A stretch of 39,355 nt of DNA from an uncultured Bacteroidia bacterium (GTDB taxonomy: Bacteria; Bacteroidota; Bacteroidia; Bacteroidales; F082): positions 1 to 39,355 of the forward strand of contig CADBGN010000013.1 in assembly GCA_902794155.1 (NCBI GenBank), in the 5' to 3' direction. Each line of letters begins with the position of its first letter. Positions within the stretch are counted from its first letter, which is position 1. Made by a program: the position numbers and the translations under genes. Shown piece by piece: positions 24,193 through 33,574 of this stretch. The notes beneath the pieces were generated by a model. The model did not search any database, had not been told where the DNA came from, and worked only from the letters and a program-made list of their open reading frames with translations.

Positions 24193-27093
24193 TCAATAAA
24201 CCATGAACTTCACAGTTTCGTTCTTGACACCCTGGCTAATGCGCAGGATATAGGAACCAGTACTGAGGTTCTCAGCGTTGATGTTGATTTGGTGGTTGCC
24301 TTGGCTCATACGACCCAAGGTCTGGTTCATCAACATGCGACCTGTCATGTCGAACACTTGATAGTTGACATCACAGCTTTCCCTGAGGTCGAAGCTCACA
24401 ATGGCTTGACTGCTGACTGGATTGGGATAGATGTTTACGTTGATGTTGCCTTCAACACTTGGGGTCTCAGGAACGCTAGTAAACTCTTTCTTATAGTTCT
24501 CGCAACGGAACACGCCACGTCCGTAAGTAGCGGCATAAATGATACCGGTGTTCTTCACTCCAGGATACTCAGTGATGAAGTCACCTTCGTCAGTGTGGTT
24601 CACTGTAGTGACATCTTCAACAAATAGGCGTTGCTGCTTGAGTTCCATGACAGGAATTTCTCCAAGTGCTTCACTATCAAACGTCCAAGAACTGAGATTC
24701 TTTGATCTATAGATACCGCGTTCCGTGCCAATGATCACATCGCCCGTGGTCATATCAATCACTGAGGAGTAGACAGGCATCTTGGGCAAATTGCCTTGTT
24801 TGGAAACGAAAGTAGGTTCATCGGACATGGCATCAGTGCTATAGAATACATAGTCTTCATTGCCATAGTTACCACAGGTAGCAATAACCTTATTGTTGTC
24901 ACGCGGGTCGACGGCGACAGAAGTCACGCACTGGCCACTAATCGGAAGAGTGAGCTTAGTGACAGTAACAGCAAAAAGCGAGTCGCCAATGGTACCGGTA
25001 TGAGAATCAACTACACTGTTCAGACCAGAGATACGGAACAGTTTACCATCCTTGAAACCAACAAAGATAGTGTTCCCGTCAGCGGAAATATCCATGCAAA
25101 GCGGGTCACCTTTGAAGTTACCACCAGTAGCATTCTTGTCAGCCAATTTGTACCATACAGCTTCTTTGTCGAACTGTAGCGGGGTACGGGTCATCAGGAA
25201 AACATCAGTAGCAGCAACATAGAAATAAGAGGTGATAGGATCGTGCACTTCGATAGAATCGCCTGCAGCGAGATAGGAAGTAAGAGTATAGTTGAAAGGA
25301 TAGCCGTTATTGCTCATGACCTGAACTGTGGTACCAGCATCCTGATGGTGGCCACTCTCGTTGAAATACCAAGCAGTTTCAGGATTTTGTTGGTTGTTAT
25401 AATTCTCAGAAAGAAGTAAAGGAATGCGGAAAGAAGAATTGGAAGTGGGATACGAGGACATTGCTGAAGTAAAGTTGGAGGAAACCCAGTCCTCACCGAG
25501 AGTTTCTGAACGAGCGAACCACGTTCTCTTATGATCTGAATCATCCTGACGAAGATATGACACAAAAATCGTATTGGCATTCAGCATAGAGAAAGCGCAT
25601 GAGCCAGCACTTGAGCCTTCAGAGAACATTCCCATGTTATCACCTCTAGGATTGATCCAATAACCCGCTCCAGGTGTACTACCATTGGCATCACCAGGGA
25701 TATATACCGTACCGTGATCCAGACCAGCAGCCAAAACACGGGTATCTTTACCTGAATAGGCTACATTAAACATTCGTGCAGTGGTATAGTTTCGGTTACA
25801 ATAACTAAAGGTGAATCTACCCGTAGCCTTATAGATACCGCCATCGGTACCAACATAGCATTCTTGTGAATTATTGGGATTGAATACCATGGTATGGAGG
25901 CCGACATGGATGTAGTCAGGCAAATAATAGTAAGATTGATTGGTCAATTGGTTGGCAATGAAATAACCAGCATTGGCAGTCAACGACCAAAGATTGTAAC
26001 CAAGCACATAAACAAGGTCTGCATTTTCAGGGTCTACGACAAGACCATGATTGTAAAGGCCCCAACCCTCATAAACATTGTGTCCATAGCCCGAAGAAAC
26101 AGAAGGCAATGCTGTGCGCCAAGTCTGACCCTTATTATTGGATACGAAAACACCTGAGTGATTGCCATCGGCTTTAATGAAGCTAGCGTAGATTACGTTG
26201 GCATCCGACGGAGCAATGGCAATGTCAACCATGCCACCAGAAACGCCCTGAGGCAGCAAACTGTCACCCTGTAAGTTGCCACTGGTGCCAGAATGGTCTA
26301 CCAGTTCTGTCACATTATTGCCAATAAAAACATGGCCGTCAACAGCAGCCACGATAGTGTTGTCGCTACCGACCTTAACAGAAACAGCTTTACCTTCAAT
26401 GGCAGTTGACCAAGTACGACCACCGTCTCTCGAATACATCAGACCTTCGTTGGTGGCAGCCAAAACTTTATTGCCTGCAATAGCAAGCTCATTGATGAAC
26501 AGCCATGCGTCCTCCGTAGGAGCTAAGACTTGTTCAAACACATCGTCAATGAGGGTGTAGAGTCCCGTACCGACAAAGCTATTGTCATAACCTTGTTGGC
26601 TCAGGCCATTGTGAGCGGCTGCATCACCGCAGTCACCGGTACCCACATAGATGACACCGTTTTCATCCTGCGCCATACAACTGACCATCAAATCAAGGCC
26701 ACCCACCTGATGCCAAGTGACACCATGGTTGTAGGTTTTATACACACCGCCTCCTTTAGAGCCAATATAGACAATACCATTGGTGTGACCATTTTCTTTT
26801 CTGTTGTCATACAGGATTGCCGTGGTCTGACCACCCATATTGTCAGGGCCCATATTAATCCAATAGAGGGGATCATCGGCAGCACTCTTTGCTGCTGGTG
26901 TTTGCATAGCCTTAAACATGTCAGCGGGATCAATCAAGCCCGTCTTTTGGTTAGCGCGGAGACTGCCCATAAAGCTTTCCGCATTGCTTGTTTGCTTGCG
27001 TGGGACATAGTGTCCACCTTGGTCAGCGATAACTGACTGACCTAAGATCATGATTACCAGAAGTAAACTGAAAGGTAAAAATCTCTTTTTCAT
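24193..27093 (-). CDS. T9SS-exported beta-propeller protein with Asp-box repeats
   Basis: A 966-residue surface or secreted protein. It has a signal peptide (residues 1-23) and a C-terminal sorting domain of type A (about 885-966): INVNIYPNPVSSQAIVSFDL, VFDMTGRMLMNQT, GSYILRISQG and a terminal TVKFMVY. This predicts export by the type IX secretion system. The body has Asp-box (BNR) motifs of sialidase/sortilin type propellers, such as KTYNHGVTWHQVG (119-131), YSRDGGRTWSTA and VSNNKGQTWRTA, plus segments GVVIYVGTGD- and NVIYASF-like between them. Such VPS10/sialidase-like propellers bind glycans or proteins; no catalytic Arg triad was identified, so sialidase activity is not claimed. It is a single-gene unit with its own promoter and terminator. 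Confidence 0.88.
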   Translation of the reverse strand: MKKRFLPFSLLLVIMILGQSVIADQGGHYVPRKQTSNAESFMGSLRANQKTGLIDPADMFKAMQTPAAKSAADDPLYWINMGPDNMGGQTTAILYDNRKENGHTNGIVYIGSKGGGVYKTYNHGVTWHQVGGLDLMVSCMAQDENGVIYVGTGDCGDAAAHNGLSQQGYDNSFVGTGLYTLIDDVFEQVLAPTEDAWLFINELAIAGNKVLAATNEGLMYSRDGGRTWSTAIEGKAVSVKVGSDNTIVAAVDGHVFIGNNVTELVDHSGTSGNLQGDSLLPQGVSGGMVDIAIAPSDANVIYASFIKADGNHSGVFVSNNKGQTWRTALPSVSSGYGHNVYEGWGLYNHGLVVDPENADLVYVLGYNLWSLTANAGYFIANQLTNQSYYYLPDYIHVGLHTMVFNPNNSQECYVGTDGGIYKATGRFTFSYCNRNYTTARMFNVAYSGKDTRVLAAGLDHGTVYIPGDANGSTPGAGYWINPRGDNMGMFSEGSSAGSCAFSMLNANTIFVSYLRQDDSDHKRTWFARSETLGEDWVSSNFTSAMSSYPTSNSSFRIPLLLSENYNNQQNPETAWYFNESGHHQDAGTTVQVMSNNGYPFNYTLTSYLAAGDSIEVHDPITSYFYVAATDVFLMTRTPLQFDKEAVWYKLADKNATGGNFKGDPLCMDISADGNTIFVGFKDGKLFRISGLNSVVDSHTGTIGDSLFAVTVTKLTLPISGQCVTSVAVDPRDNNKVIATCGNYGNEDYVFYSTDAMSDEPTFVSKQGNLPKMPVYSSVIDMTTGDVIIGTERGIYRSKNLSSWTFDSEALGEIPVMELKQQRLFVEDVTTVNHTDEGDFITEYPGVKNTGIIYAATYGRGVFRCENYKKEFTSVPETPSVEGNINVNIYPNPVSSQAIVSFDLRESCDVNYQVFDMTGRMLMNQTLGRMSQGNHQININAENLSTGSYILRISQGVKNETVKFMVY

Positions 27094-27161
27094 ATCACGA
27101 AATTTTAATTAATTCTTTCTTTTACACGTGTTTTGACACTTTTTCACTTTAATATGGTCTG

Positions 27162-27169
27162 CAAATATA
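27162..27169 (-). promoter_or_regulatory. -7 promoter box of the T9SS protein gene
   Basis: TATATTTG on the minus strand, 69 bases upstream of the start. Confidence 0.65.
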
Positions 27170-27192
27170 GGACATTCTATCAAAGAAAATAC

Positions 27193-27230
27193 ATTTTTTG
27201 AGAAAAATTTTCATTTTTTTCTCAAAAAAT
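27193..27230 (-). terminator. Terminator of the Bat operon
   Basis: Perfect 15-base arms (27193-27207 and 27216-27230), entirely AT-rich except a central GAG/CTC, with an eight-base loop, 22 bases after the batE stop. Weaker than a GC-rich hairpin but well placed. Confidence 0.65.
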
Positions 27231-27252
27231 TTCATTCCATATCCCGAAAAGG

Positions 27253-28011
27253 TCAGAAAGAAAGCATTTTATCCGCTTCAAGCCACCCAATGCTGCCATT
27301 GGCGATTCGGACCTTATTCCAGCCGTTTGAACACTCCAAAATGGCCACTTTAGTACCTTCATGCAAAACGAAGAGGTCAACACTGGTCTCCGCTGGCGAG
27401 CTCTTCACCGTCACCGTAGGGGCAATGATGATGGCCTGATCAGGGATGGTGGCAGCCTTTTTGAGTTGTGCGGCAAAGACCACCGAGAGGGCGAAGACGA
27501 TGAAGAAGACGATGCCCATGAAGAAACCCAGCTTGCGCAATCCCATGCGGCGCGAACGGAGGAACATGAACAGGCAGACGAGCAGCAAGGCAAAAGCCGC
27601 CACCGACCACCATGCCCAGCGGTCACCCGAGCCCATTGCCCTCAGGCTGCGCCACCAACGTTCGACAAACGACTGGGGCACAGGCTCAATCTTATCGACG
27701 ATAGCGAGATTGGCGATTTCGAGGTTAGTCCTCACCTCCTCGTTCGACGGGTCGAGCTTCAGAGCCTTCTCGTAATTGTAAATGGCCATAGGATAGTCGT
27801 GCATCTTGTAGTAGGCATTGCCCATATTGTAATACACCGGCACCGACTCCATATCCGTGTCAAGGATCTTCTGATAAAGCTCCACGGCATCGTTATAATT
27901 GCCTGAGTTATAGGCGGCATTAGCCTGGTCAAACCATTCGTCGGCAGGGTTCTGCGCAAAGGCCCAACCCATCACGGCGAGCATATATATTAATAAGGTG
28001 TATCTTTTCAT
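27253..28011 (-). CDS. batE: BatE, TPR and SH3-like membrane protein
   Basis: The last gene of the Bat operon. A 252-residue protein with a signal peptide (ending WAFAQ), two or three TPR units (NAAYNSGNYNDAVELYQKIL, VYYNMGNAYYKMHDYPMAIYNYEKAL, residues about 20-95), two membrane helices (about 125-145 and 155-180) and a C-terminal SH3-like domain (VTVKSSPAETSVDLFVLHEGTKVAIL through GWLEADKM). This is the standard BatE layout. The start at 28011 is chosen over an upstream ATG six codons earlier because the signal peptide begins there. It follows batD by 21 bases. Confidence 0.88.
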   Translation of the reverse strand: MKRYTLLIYMLAVMGWAFAQNPADEWFDQANAAYNSGNYNDAVELYQKILDTDMESVPVYYNMGNAYYKMHDYPMAIYNYEKALKLDPSNEEVRTNLEIANLAIVDKIEPVPQSFVERWWRSLRAMGSGDRWAWWSVAAFALLLVCLFMFLRSRRMGLRKLGFFMGIVFFIVFALSVVFAAQLKKAATIPDQAIIIAPTVTVKSSPAETSVDLFVLHEGTKVAILECSNGWNKVRIANGSIGWLEADKMLSF

Positions 28012-28032
28012 TGTTATTTCTCCTTTCATTGT

Positions 28033-29892
28033 TCAGATGACTTTTTCCGCTTTCGAGATCACGTCGATGCCTCGTTGGTAGAGGTCGTCCATCTTCTCCT
28101 CGGCGCTGCCGGGGGCGAAACGGGCAAACTCACAGCTGTTGAGTGTGTCGACGAACTGCTGTGTCAACTCGTCGGGCACGTTGTTAGCCTTCATCGTCTC
28201 ACTCACCGTCTCCATAGACAGTTTGGAGCGCTCGATACCGAGCTTGTCGGCGATGTAGCCCCACAAGGCCTGCGACATCTCCACATAGAACTTCTCCTGG
28301 TCTTTTGCCTTCAAGTGTTGGTAGGCATTCTTTAGGCGACCACGAGCCACCTTGTCGGCCTTGCGGTTGCGGTTAGCTGCCGTGTCCTTGGCCATCTCGG
28401 CACGTTTCTTCAAGATGAACAGCAAGGCGATGAAGACCACCAAAAGTCCTAGCAGAATGGCAAAATAAACCGAAGAGGCAAAGAAGCTGGAGTGTTTGGG
28501 TTTTAACTTCGCGCCGTCGTTCATGATATGGCGCACGTCGCTACCCAAATACTTGATGTCTTCCTGGTTGGAGGCATACACGCCACCGCCGTCGCCGTCG
28601 CTGTCCTTGCCTTTCCTCACCGAGAGCTCATATGGCTCCGAAAGCAGGGTCTGGTAAGTACCCGTGCTAGGGTTGAAGAAAGTGAACTCCACAGGCTGGA
28701 CGGAGAAGCTGCCAGCGCGACGCGGTATAGCCAGGTACTCGGCCTTCTTTGTACCCGTCATACCTTGCGATGAGGCATCCACATTGGTCGTGATTTTGGG
28801 ATCGTAGACCTCGAAGTCAGGCGGGAAGACCGGCTCGGGCATCTGCAACAACTCGATGTTGCCCGAACCCGAAACCGTGAACGTGATGGTGACAGCCTCG
28901 TTGGTGCTCAGCTCCTCCTTGTCGATCGACGAGGTGAACTTATAGTTGCCCACGGCGCCGGCAAACGAATCGGGCTTGCCGTTTTCGGGGAGGCTCTTCA
29001 CATCGATGGTGAGCGACTGCGAGGAGAGCTCCTTCTGCACGTTTGTGATATTGTTGCTGAAGAAGGGGTCGTTGAAGAAAGCCTCGAAGGGGTCCATGCT
29101 GCGACGGCTGCTACGCTCGGTACGGATCTGGGCGATACATTCCATCGTCATCGGATCGATGGTGAGGTTGCCCGAACGCTGCGGCACGATAATCACCTTC
29201 TGGATCTCGGCCGTCGTATACTCGATGCCGTTGACGTATTCGCTCGACTGCTTCAGCTTGCCGCTGTTGTCGGAGATGTCCTTGGTCCAGAAACCTGCAT
29301 ACGACGGCATCTTGGAGACAGAAACCGACGACACCGGCACCTTGGTGTAGAGCTTGTAGGTCAAGACCACCTGCTCGCCGACACATACCGACTTCTTGGA
29401 GGGGATACACCTGAGGAACAAGTCCTTGCCGCTGACCTGCGGGTCGCTGGTGCTTTGCTGCCCCTGGCCTTGTGACGAGTTTACCCCACCACCCGAGGCG
29501 GCAGAGCTGCCATCGTCGGGCAGCACCTTGACCTCAAAAGGCTCACTAGAGACCTTATTGCCGTCGACGGTGAGCGAGGCTGCACCGATGCGGAAGGTGC
29601 CCTCACGTATGGCCTGCACCGCAAAGGTATAAGAGATGCGCGTAGAGCGCGTCACCGAGCCGTTGACCACCTGGATGCTCGAGCTGGTGGAGGTGAACGG
29701 TCCACCTACCACATTAAAGCCCTCAAACGAAGGCGCTTGGAAATTGCGTCCCTCCGCATTGGACTCAAACACCACTTGGAAACGTTCGCCCACAACGACC
29801 TGTTTCTTGGCGGAGACCGTCAGGGTCGGGTTGTCCTGTGCCCAAAGCCACAAGGGACATAGCATCAAAAACAAAATGAGTCGTTTATTCAT
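28033..29892 (-). CDS. batD: BatD, membrane-anchored beta-sandwich protein
   Basis: A 619-residue protein with a signal peptide (ending WLWAQ), an extended periplasmic region of several beta-sandwich domains (about 20-450) and a single C-terminal membrane helix (about 460-482), followed by a cytoplasmic helical tail of about 135 residues. The opening TLTVSAKKQVVVGERFQVVFESNAEGRNFQAPSF is the usual BatD/'oxygen tolerance' start. The polar stretch SSAASGGGVNSSQGQGQ near 130-145 is a low-complexity linker. BatD is thought to act with BatA, B, C and E as one complex. Two bases separate it from batC. Confidence 0.9.
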   Translation of the reverse strand: MNKRLILFLMLCPLWLWAQDNPTLTVSAKKQVVVGERFQVVFESNAEGRNFQAPSFEGFNVVGGPFTSTSSSIQVVNGSVTRSTRISYTFAVQAIREGTFRIGAASLTVDGNKVSSEPFEVKVLPDDGSSAASGGGVNSSQGQGQQSTSDPQVSGKDLFLRCIPSKKSVCVGEQVVLTYKLYTKVPVSSVSVSKMPSYAGFWTKDISDNSGKLKQSSEYVNGIEYTTAEIQKVIIVPQRSGNLTIDPMTMECIAQIRTERSSRRSMDPFEAFFNDPFFSNNITNVQKELSSQSLTIDVKSLPENGKPDSFAGAVGNYKFTSSIDKEELSTNEAVTITFTVSGSGNIELLQMPEPVFPPDFEVYDPKITTNVDASSQGMTGTKKAEYLAIPRRAGSFSVQPVEFTFFNPSTGTYQTLLSEPYELSVRKGKDSDGDGGGVYASNQEDIKYLGSDVRHIMNDGAKLKPKHSSFFASSVYFAILLGLLVVFIALLFILKKRAEMAKDTAANRNRKADKVARGRLKNAYQHLKAKDQEKFYVEMSQALWGYIADKLGIERSKLSMETVSETMKANNVPDELTQQFVDTLNSCEFARFAPGSAEEKMDDLYQRGIDVISKAEKVI

Positions 29893-29894
29893 AA

Positions 29895-31523
29895 TTACCA
29901 GTCTTTATCGGATTTCTTTTTGGGTTGTTGACGAACCTTCTGTTCGTTAACCTTCTCCATGGTTTTCTTTTCTTGGTTTTCAAGGGCATCCAGCATGCGT
30001 TGGGCATCGTCTTTCGACATCTGTTGGTTTTGCTGCTGCTGTTGTTGCTGCTGTTGCTGTTGGTCTTGATTCTGCTGCTGGTCTTGCTGTTGCTCTTGGT
30101 CTTGTTGGTCTTGCTGCTGATCCTGCTGTTGCTGGTCCTGCTGCTGGTTGTCGCCTTCGCTCTTCTCGAAGACGGCAGTGACCTCCACGTCGAAGTCGGG
30201 CATGGTGAAGAAGTTGCCCAACGGCTGGACCTTCACGGCGGTGTCGCCCACCTGGTGGATGACATATTCCTTAAACTGGTAGCCAGGTTCAGGAGCGTTG
30301 TCGAGTTTCACCGTCTCGCGGCGCGTGGCCTCGGTCTGGTCGAGGAGCACGTGGCCACCTTCGATGGCCGTGTCGGCTTCCACCTTATAGTAGTCGGTGG
30401 CCTCAACGAAACTGGCCTTCACCGTCACGTCGGTGTCGAGCATCTGGAACATGTTGTCGTCCGACACAGGCGCCGAATCAGTGGCATCCCTGTCGCTGAC
30501 CACTCGCAGGTCGCCCAGCTGGTAGCCCTTGTCAGGTCGCACGATGATGCCGACGTTGTCGCCTGGCTTGACGAGGCTGTCGGTCACCGAGATAGTGCCG
30601 TTGGCCACGCTGTCGACACTGACTTTCAAGGCACTACGGAAGGTAGCCGTCACCGTCACGTCGTAGTTAGGCATCTGGAAGGTCGTCTTGTTGACCGTCA
30701 CCGTGTCGTTGCGGTTGCCCGTACGATACACGATGAACTTGTCGAGCACGAAGTCGTTCTCGCCCTGTGCTTCGAGGGTCACCTGCTGGCCTTCGACGGC
30801 CTTGGTGCGGTCGGCCTTTACCGTTCCGTTCTTGATGTCCTTGTCGATTTCAATCTTATGCGCCTGCTTGAACTCAGCCGTGACCAGCACGTCGAACTTG
30901 GGCATGACGAAACTGCTGCCGCTCACATCCACCGTGACTTGTTGGTTATCGGCCCGCACCACGAGGTACTGCGACAAGGCATAATCCTTGTCGGGTTGCG
31001 ACTTCAGCGTGATGCGTTGTCCGTTGAAGGCTTCCTTTTCCTTCACCTCTACCCTACCGTGTTCGGGCTGCACCACCTGGATCTTGCTCTTCACCAGATG
31101 GGCACGGCAATACTCGAGGTTGTACAAGGCGTTTTCGTTCTCGGGGTTCAGCTTCAGCGACACCTTATATATATTAAAGGCATCGTAATACTTGTCCTGT
31201 GCCAACAGACAGTTGCCCATGTTGAACACTGCATCCGACTTCAACTTGGCATCAGGCGACATCTCCACCACCTTCTCAAAAGTGGCATATGCACTGTCGT
31301 ACTGCTGCAAGCCGTAATAAGCATCACCCAGATTAAAAATCGCCTTGGTGTTGTTTGGGCTTGCCTCAATGACTTCCTTGTATTTGGCGATGGCCTCCGT
31401 GTAGTTCGCCTTCTTGTATTGGCGGTTGCCCTTACGAATGGCCTTCTCGTCGTTCTGTGCCGAAACCGTCAGCGCAGAAGATAGAAAAATAATGATTGTC
31501 AGATATTTAACAAGCTTATTCAT
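29895..31523 (-). CDS. batC: BatC with four InlB-type repeats between TPRs and Q-rich tail
   Basis: A 542-residue exported protein, about twice the usual BatC length. Signal peptide 1-22; TPR block 25-140; then four repeats of about 75 residues (148-219, 222-296, 298-373, 378-453), each ending in a strand like FxMPxFDVxVTAxF (FVMPKFDVLVTAEF, FQMPNYDVTVTATF, FQMLDTDVTVKASF, FTMPDFDVEVTAVF). This is the divergent InlB B-repeat / Flg_new fold. A glutamine- and aspartate-rich tract (460-503) and the conserved BatC end (MSKDDAQRMLDALENQEKKTMEKV) follow. The Q-rich tail is normal for BatC; the repeat block is the odd part. Start at 31523 overlaps the batB stop by eight bases (ATGAATAA). Confidence 0.85.
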   Translation of the reverse strand: MNKLVKYLTIIIFLSSALTVSAQNDEKAIRKGNRQYKKANYTEAIAKYKEVIEASPNNTKAIFNLGDAYYGLQQYDSAYATFEKVVEMSPDAKLKSDAVFNMGNCLLAQDKYYDAFNIYKVSLKLNPENENALYNLEYCRAHLVKSKIQVVQPEHGRVEVKEKEAFNGQRITLKSQPDKDYALSQYLVVRADNQQVTVDVSGSSFVMPKFDVLVTAEFKQAHKIEIDKDIKNGTVKADRTKAVEGQQVTLEAQGENDFVLDKFIVYRTGNRNDTVTVNKTTFQMPNYDVTVTATFRSALKVSVDSVANGTISVTDSLVKPGDNVGIIVRPDKGYQLGDLRVVSDRDATDSAPVSDDNMFQMLDTDVTVKASFVEATDYYKVEADTAIEGGHVLLDQTEATRRETVKLDNAPEPGYQFKEYVIHQVGDTAVKVQPLGNFFTMPDFDVEVTAVFEKSEGDNQQQDQQQQDQQQDQQDQEQQQDQQQNQDQQQQQQQQQQQNQQMSKDDAQRMLDALENQEKKTMEKVNEQKVRQQPKKKSDKDW

Positions 31524-32568
31524 CTTTCTTTTCAAAAATATTAAACTTCTTCTCCCAACGTTTTTTGCCCGACGAGATAAGTATCTCGATGAGCAGGAGG
31601 ACGATGGCGGCACCCACAAACCATTGAAACTGGTCCTCATAGTCGGTGAAGACCTTGGCCTCGATCTCGGTCTTGTCGAGTTTGCTGATGTCTTCGTAGA
31701 TCTTGCTCAAGCCCACGTTGGAGTTGCTGGCGCGGACATAGATGCCGTTGCCTGCAGAGGCAATCTTCTGCAGCATCTGTTCATCGAGGCGGGTGATGAT
31801 GGTGTTGCCGTTACCATCCTTGCGGTAACCCGTCTGGTGACCATATTGGTTGTATTCCGGGATGGGCGCACCATCGGGGAGACCCATACCGATGGTATAG
31901 ATGCGCACACCTTGTTTGGCAGCTTCTTGAGCAGCCTTTACAGCGGCGTCGTCCTCATGGTCCTCACCGTCGGAGATGATGACGATGGCGCGGCTGTGGG
32001 CCTCGTCGGGAAACGACTTCAGCGCCAAGTTGATGGCTTCGGCGATGGCCGTGCCCTGCGACGCCACGAGCTTCGTGTTGATGGTCGAAAGGAACATGCG
32101 AGCCGCCGAATAGTCGGTGGTGATGGGCAGTTGGACGAAAGCCTTGTCGGCAAAGACGATAACACCTATACGGTCGCCACGCATCTCGCTGATCAGCTTG
32201 TTGATAGCTTGCTTGGAGCGTTCCAAACGGCTGGGGACGATGTCCTCAGCATTCATCGAGTTCGACACGTCGACGGCGATGTAAAGGTCGATGCCCTCAC
32301 GCTTCACCTCCTCCATCTTGCTGCCGCTCTGCAGGTTGGCCAAGGCCAAGATAGAGCAAGCGATGATGAGCAGGAAGACGATGAACTTCAAGGTGGAACG
32401 ACGGGAAGAATAGCTCGGCACAAGCTGCTCGCGCATCCCAATGTGGGCAAAACGCTCGAAACGCCGTTTCTGGCCGAGGCGGAACAGAATATAAATGATG
32501 ACCAATACCGGGATGATCAACAACCAGTATAGGTACTCGGGATGTTCGAATCGCAATACGTTTTCCAT
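31516..32568 (-). CDS. batB: BatB, VWA-domain membrane protein
   Basis: A 350-residue inner-membrane protein. Two N-terminal helices (about 12-32 and 60-80) are followed by a von Willebrand A domain with the metal-ion site DVSNS (Asp100, Ser102, Ser104), Thr in the second MIDAS loop (SQGTAIAEA) and Asp in VIISDGEDHEDD, and a C-terminal helix (about 318-336). The order helix-helix-VWA-helix is standard for BatA/BatB. It lies four bases after batA and overlaps batC by eight bases. Confidence 0.93.
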   Translation of the reverse strand: MENVLRFEHPEYLYWLLIIPVLVIIYILFRLGQKRRFERFAHIGMREQLVPSYSSRRSTLKFIVFLLIIACSILALANLQSGSKMEEVKREGIDLYIAVDVSNSMNAEDIVPSRLERSKQAINKLISEMRGDRIGVIVFADKAFVQLPITTDYSAARMFLSTINTKLVASQGTAIAEAINLALKSFPDEAHSRAIVIISDGEDHEDDAAVKAAQEAAKQGVRIYTIGMGLPDGAPIPEYNQYGHQTGYRKDGNGNTIITRLDEQMLQKIASAGNGIYVRASNSNVGLSKIYEDISKLDKTEIEAKVFTDYEDQFQWFVGAAIVLLLIEILISSGKKRWEKKFNIFEKKDE

Positions 32569-32572
32569 GGCT

Positions 32573-33574
32573 TTAATCCGTTAAAGTTCTGAAAATAGTT
32601 TTACGCAGTAGGAACTCGAGCAGCAGCAGGGCGATGGCCCATGCCACCAGCGGATAGAACTCCTCGTGCAGACGGCGGAACTCCGTCACCTCAATCTTGG
32701 AGCGCTCCAACTTGTCGATTTCCTGATAGATCTCGTCCAACTTCTTGTTGTTGTTGGCACGGAAATACTTGCCGCCCGTCGAGGTAGCAATGGTAGTCAG
32801 CAATTTCTCGTCAATTTCGACCTTGATCTGTTGCATCACCGTTCTGCCGAAGAAATCCTGCACAGGATAAGGCGCCGTTCCATACGTGCCCACGCCAATG
32901 GTGTAGACGCGGATGCCATAAAGCTTGGCGATTTCGGCAGCGGTATATGGATCGACAGAACCAGCGTTGTTCATACCGTCAGTGAGCAGGATGACCACCT
33001 TGGAGACAGCCTCGCTGTCCTTGAGTCGGCTGATAGCCGTAGCCAAGCCGTCGCCGATGGCGGTGCCGTCGTCGATGAGGCCGTTTTTCATCTCAGCCAA
33101 CATGTTGAGCATCACGCCATGGTCGGTGGTCAACGGCACCTGGGTGAAGGTCTCACCCGAGAAGATGACCAAGCCCATGCGGTCGCCAGGACGGTCTTTC
33201 ACGAAGTCGGAGGCCACCTGTTTGGCTGCTGTCAGACGGTCGGGCTTGAGGTCGCGAGCCAACATAGAGCCCGAGACGTCCATGGCCATGACGATATCGA
33301 TGCCTTCGATGTTGGAGGTCGAGTTGGTCGACGAGCTCTGCGGACGAGCTAAGGCCACGATGAGCAGGGCTAAAGCCGCCATCTTCAAGACAAAGAGCAG
33401 ATGACGGAACCATGCCTTCCAAGTCCTCGGCAACTTGACCATACCCTTCAAGTCAGAGAAGGTCACGGCCGCCTCCTGCTTCTTGTGGCGCAGGATGTAC
33501 CAAAGGATGGCCAGCGGCACCAGCAGTAAGAGCCACAGCAGCTTGGGGTTCGCAAATTCAATGTTTTCAAACAT
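32573..33574 (-). CDS. batA: BatA, VWA-domain membrane protein
   Basis: A 333-residue paralogue of BatB with the same layout: helices at about 12-29 and 58-78, a VWA domain with MIDAS residues DVSGS (Asp99, Ser101, Ser103), the Thr loop DDGTAIGDG and VILLTDGMNN, and a C-terminal helix near 305-325. In Bacteroides fragilis the Bat genes were linked to aerotolerance; the family is now seen as a MoxR-VWA system that probably assembles or remodels envelope complexes. Its start overlaps the stop of the upstream gene by eight bases. Confidence 0.93.
   Translation of the reverse strand: MFENIEFANPKLLWLLLLVPLAILWYILRHKKQEAAVTFSDLKGMVKLPRTWKAWFRHLLFVLKMAALALLIVALARPQSSSTNSTSNIEGIDIVMAMDVSGSMLARDLKPDRLTAAKQVASDFVKDRPGDRMGLVIFSGETFTQVPLTTDHGVMLNMLAEMKNGLIDDGTAIGDGLATAISRLKDSEAVSKVVILLTDGMNNAGSVDPYTAAEIAKLYGIRVYTIGVGTYGTAPYPVQDFFGRTVMQQIKVEIDEKLLTTIATSTGGKYFRANNNKKLDEIYQEIDKLERSKIEVTEFRRLHEEFYPLVAWAIALLLLEFLLRKTIFRTLTD

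Noticed and set aside
24193-27093. Sialidase activity for the T9SS beta-propeller protein
   Set aside because: Asp-box motifs are present, but they are structural; I did not find the arginine triad, the Tyr/Glu pair or an FRIP motif needed for a sialidase.
29925-31484. A long open frame (519 codons) on the plus strand with leucine-rich segments
   Set aside because: It is the exact antisense of batC; the leucine runs are the complement of the glutamine codons in the Q-rich tail. batC has clear TPR, repeat and signal-peptide structure and sits in a tight operon.
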